A stretch of 64,000 nucleotides of DNA, from the NCBI GenBank assembly GCA_964567745.1, contig CAZMNY010000015.1, positions 62,001 through 126,000 on the forward strand, read 5' to 3'. Made by a program: the position numbers and the translations under genes. The stretch is from CAZMNY01 sp964567745. Its GTDB lineage: Bacteria; Planctomycetota; Planctomycetia; Pirellulales; Pirellulaceae. The notes beneath the pieces are model-generated. The model saw only the letters and a list, made by a program, of their open reading frames with translations. It searched no databases and was not told the DNA's origin. Each line of letters begins with the position of its first letter. Position 1 is the first letter of the stretch. Positions 61,650-64,000 of the stretch are shown here, piece after piece.

Positions 61650-61993
61650 CATGCGTCCTCCCCTGATTCCGATGTTGCATCGGATTTCAATGGAAGCTCG
61701 TCGTCGGCGACGCCAACGTCGTCGTCCTGCATGTAGCAAAAGCAAAACCAGGTCGTCACGATATCAGCCAACAACCAAGGCAATGCGATTCCCCAAAACA
61801 GCCAGGACGGAATGCCGAGGAATGTCGAGAAATTCGCGGAGTCAAATGACCCGACGTATCCAAAGTAGTAGCAGTACGGTACAGCCCAGACGAGGCAGAC
61901 TAGCCAAATCGTGAAGATGACGATCGCTTCCCGCCTCGAGTTGAGGAAGATCGGGTCATAGTCGATCGGCTTTTCTTTATCGGGATTGTTCAT
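61649..61993 (-). CDS. Small membrane partner of the symporter (DUF997/YhdT-like)
   Basis: The 114-residue product has two membrane helices (AIVIFTIWLVCLVWAVPYCYYFGY and WLFWGIALPWLLADIVTTWFCFCY) after a short polar N-terminus, and an acidic tail (DDDVGVADDELPLKSDATSESGEDA). Genes of this size preceding an SSS symporter gene are usually DUF997-type (YhdT, partner of PanF). The stop codon overlaps the symporter start. It may help assembly or regulation of the transporter. Confidence 0.8.
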   Translation of the reverse strand: MNNPDKEKPIDYDPIFLNSRREAIVIFTIWLVCLVWAVPYCYYFGYVGSFDSANFSTFLGIPSWLFWGIALPWLLADIVTTWFCFCYMQDDDVGVADDELPLKSDATSESGEDA

Positions 61994-62179
61994 CGCGGCC
62001 TGCAGATGTGAAACAGCGGCGGGAGGGTATCGGAGTGACCGCCGATTCTAATCCCCAATCATAGCGCGATGCAAATGCCTGGCGTTCGAAAGCCAATGCA
62101 AGTTGCGCAAGGGACAGTCGCAACAACAATCCAAGCAATTCCTCGAGCAGCCATCGTTCACCGATTTCGGCAAACCTCG

Positions 62180-62455
62180 CTACCGCCAATGCAAGATCCA
62201 TCGGATCAAAACGGCCGCGACGATGGAGATGAGAGCGAGCACCGTCAGCAGTTGTTTAAATTGCCGTTCACGCTCAGAATCGAGGTGCTGCATGTGGGCG
62301 GCGGCAAACAGCGAGAATGCGACCGGCGTGGCGCAGATGGCCCAAAAAGCGCCCACTGTCATCAGGATCACAAATTGAACCACAACACTCGCCGCAATCT
62401 GTGCGATCGCTATCGCGGAGAGGCCAGTCGGTTGGTCTTCGGGCCGTTCGCTCAT
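62180..62455 (-). CDS. Small hypothetical membrane protein, 91 aa
   Basis: Three hydrophobic helices are visible: AIAIAQIAASVVVQFVILMTVGAFWAICATPVAFSLFAAA (one or two) and LLTVLALISIVAAVLIRWIL. A charged loop HLDSERERQFKQ lies between them. It is on the minus strand just after the sulfite reductase gene (34-base gap) and 186 bases before the symporter partner gene. No family was recognised. Confidence 0.72.
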   Translation of the reverse strand: MSERPEDQPTGLSAIAIAQIAASVVVQFVILMTVGAFWAICATPVAFSLFAAAHMQHLDSERERQFKQLLTVLALISIVAAVLIRWILHWR

Positions 62456-62489
62456 CCAGTGTTTAACTCAAAGTGCTTGCTAAAGTCGC

Positions 62490-64000
62490 TCAGGCTTCAA
62501 ACTTCTCAGCCCAATCCAGCAGGTCTTGCGATCCTTTGCGATCGCAGAAGTCTCCAAACGACTCCGCGCCCTCTCTGGCTTGTTTGAAATAGGCGAACAG
62601 CGGCGACAAACTGGATACCAACTCGTCGCCCGGCACTTGATCCTTGAAGATGAAATTGAGTCGGTTTCCGATTAGCCGGCCGCCGACAAAAACGGTGTAT
62701 TTGTCCTTCGACTTTCCGACCAAGCCGACGTCCGAATTGTAAGGCCGCGCACAGCCGTTCGGGCAGCCGGTCATTCGCACAGTAAACTTCTCGCTCGATA
62801 ACCCATACTTGGCCAATTCAGCTTCGAGGCCGTCGATCACGCCTGGTAGAGCTCGTTCGCTCTCGGTTATTGAAAGACCGCAAGTCGGCCAGGCGACACA
62901 AGCCATCGACCAGCGGCGCACATTGGAAATGTCAATCGAAAGCGGCACGTTGTGCGAACTGAGGATCGACTCGAGCTTCTGGCAGTCGTGCGGCTCGATG
63001 TCGGTGAACAAGATGCTCTGATGCGAGGTGAGTCGAATGCCGGGGTTGAGCGTGCGGCAGATCTCGCGGAATGCCGACTTCATCTGCATTGTTTCATTGT
63101 CGCTAATGCGGCCGTTCTCGACGTTCAGGCCGTAGAACATCTTGCCATCGCCCTGCTTGTCCCAGCCGATATGATCGCTGAAGCCGTGCACGTCGTCAGG
63201 CTCCTGGCTCGGGAGCAACTTGCCGTAGTACTCTTCGACCTTCGATTTGAAACGCTCAACTCCCCAATCGTGTATTAGGTACTTCAGACGAGCTCGCTTG
63301 CGGTTCGAACGATCGCCGTAGTCACGCTGAACCTTAATGATGGCCGTCGCAACTTCGACCACCTCGTCCGGCGTCACAAACGTCATGCGTTTGGCCAGTG
63401 CAGGGAAGGTCGTCTTGACCGACGGCGTGACGCCCTGCCCTCCGCCCACAAGCACGTTGTAGCCGAGAATGGCCCCGTCACGCGCCACCGTCAACAAGCC
63501 AAGGTCGTGTGTGTAAATGTCGACACAATTGTCGTGAGGATGGCCGATGGCCGTTTTGAATTTTCGAGGCAGGTAGGTGCGGCCGTATATCGGCTCGTCG
63601 ACCTGAGGCGGACCGCCGCCGGCGAGTTGCTTTTCGCCGCTGTCGTCCTCGAGCCAGATTTCGTGGTAGGCAGTCGTCTTCGGCACCAAATGGTTTGCGA
63701 AATCCGTGGCGAGATCTTGCGTTGCCTGATAGATCGGGTTGGCGAACGGCACCGGACAGCACATGACGTTGCGCTCAACATCGCCGCAAGCGCCGAGCGT
63801 GGTCACCTGAACTTCGTTAATTCTCCGAATTGCCTTCCGCAAGTTGCTCTTCAGCACGCCGTGCAATTGCAGACCCTGCCGGCTTGTGATTCGCAGCGTC
63901 GTATCGCCAAGCTCGTCGCAAAGGTCCAATTCCGCCAGAAATTGTTCGCTCGTCAACTTCCCCCCGGGAATGCGAGTGCGAACCATAAAGCTGTACTCTT
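62490..64000 (-). CDS. Sulfite reductase hemoprotein (siroheme/4Fe-4S), 5' end cut by window edge
   Basis: The frame is open to base 64000, so the N-terminus lies outside; YSFMVRTRIPGGKLTSEQF is the first visible family text. The enzyme reduces sulfite to sulfide with a siroheme and a 4Fe-4S cluster. Motifs: TLRITSRQGLQLHGVLK, GACGDVERNVMCCPVP, the Cys pair of AWPTCGLSITESERALPG, and RMTGCPNGCARPY with the two other cluster ligands. The SITESERALP text favours a sulfite reductase over nitrite reductase, but a nitrite-reducing role cannot be fully excluded. Whether ferredoxin or NADPH donates the electrons cannot be read here. The small membrane protein gene follows on the same strand. Confidence 0.94.
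   Translation of the reverse strand, partial: EYSFMVRTRIPGGKLTSEQFLAELDLCDELGDTTLRITSRQGLQLHGVLKSNLRKAIRRINEVQVTTLGACGDVERNVMCCPVPFANPIYQATQDLATDFANHLVPKTTAYHEIWLEDDSGEKQLAGGGPPQVDEPIYGRTYLPRKFKTAIGHPHDNCVDIYTHDLGLLTVARDGAILGYNVLVGGGQGVTPSVKTTFPALAKRMTFVTPDEVVEVATAIIKVQRDYGDRSNRKRARLKYLIHDWGVERFKSKVEEYYGKLLPSQEPDDVHGFSDHIGWDKQGDGKMFYGLNVENGRISDNETMQMKSAFREICRTLNPGIRLTSHQSILFTDIEPHDCQKLESILSSHNVPLSIDISNVRRWSMACVAWPTCGLSITESERALPGVIDGLEAELAKYGLSSEKFTVRMTGCPNGCARPYNSDVGLVGKSKDKYTVFVGGRLIGNRLNFIFKDQVPGDELVSSLSPLFAYFKQAREGAESFGDFCDRKGSQDLLDWAEKFEA

Overview
The window looks like chromosomal DNA of a planctomycete, most likely of the Pirellulales. The basis is the dense set of phylum-typical families: three DUF1501 proteins, two DUF1549/DUF1553 proteins (one with a Planctomycete cytochrome C domain), two Ser/Thr kinases of the planctomycete type, a Tat-exported sugar-phosphate-isomerase-like protein, a WD40 protein, and tandem copies of a large membrane protein family that I only associate with this phylum. 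Housekeeping genes (panB, pyrG, kdsB, der, purE, ald, upp, a type-4 uracil-DNA glycosylase, a sulfite reductase) are interspersed, as is usual where operons are short. There is no prophage, CRISPR array, rRNA or recognisable tRNA.

Layout. 1-6.3 kb: a DUF255 thioredoxin-like protein cut by the left edge, panB, a secreted Lys/Glu-tailed protein, a 634-residue protein of unknown function and a MoxR-type AAA ATPase, the last two separated by palindromic repeats. 6.7-11.2 kb: two overlapping paralogous polytopic membrane proteins and a DPM1-like glycosyltransferase. 11.4-16.3 kb: FAD oxidoreductase, DUF1844 protein and pyrG on the minus strand, with kdsB divergent from pyrG. 16.3-17.7 kb: hairpin repeats, a 108-bp MITE-like element, a DUF4287/DUF5655 gene and a frameshifted ArsR regulator. 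17.8-26.7 kb: a transglutaminase-esterase fusion, small hypothetical proteins, a DUF3127 OB-fold protein with an SSB-like acidic tip, and two kinases flanking an AHSA1/SRPBCC gene. 26.9-39 kb: Gfo/Idh oxidoreductase and the DUF1501/DUF1549 arrays. 39-46.1 kb: uracil-DNA glycosylase, der, purE, ald and a secreted TPR protein. 46.5-50.2 kb: an FHA protein and a complete tripartite tricarboxylate transporter (TctC-TctB-TctA). 50.3-55.8 kb: secreted and small hypothetical proteins, a likely deletion scar leaving a DNA-ligase-like OB domain, upp and a small sigma-70-like protein. 55.9-62.5 kb: a catabolic cluster (sodium symporter with its small partner, dipeptidase, FAH-family dehydratase, semialdehyde dehydrogenase). 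62.5-64 kb: sulfite reductase cut by the right edge.

How genes work together. The clearest regulatory link is a shared GTAAC-N6-GTTAC palindrome that touches the start of the broken ArsR gene and also lies upstream of the AHSA1 gene 6.5 kb away, suggesting one small regulon (ArsR, DUF4287/DUF5655, AHSA1). The clearest metabolic link is the FAH-family dehydratase and semialdehyde dehydrogenase, which resemble the last two steps of oxidative (Weimberg-type) pentose degradation to 2-oxoglutarate, encoded with an uptake system. Functional assignments come from reading the translated sequence and from knowledge of the families; no database search was run.
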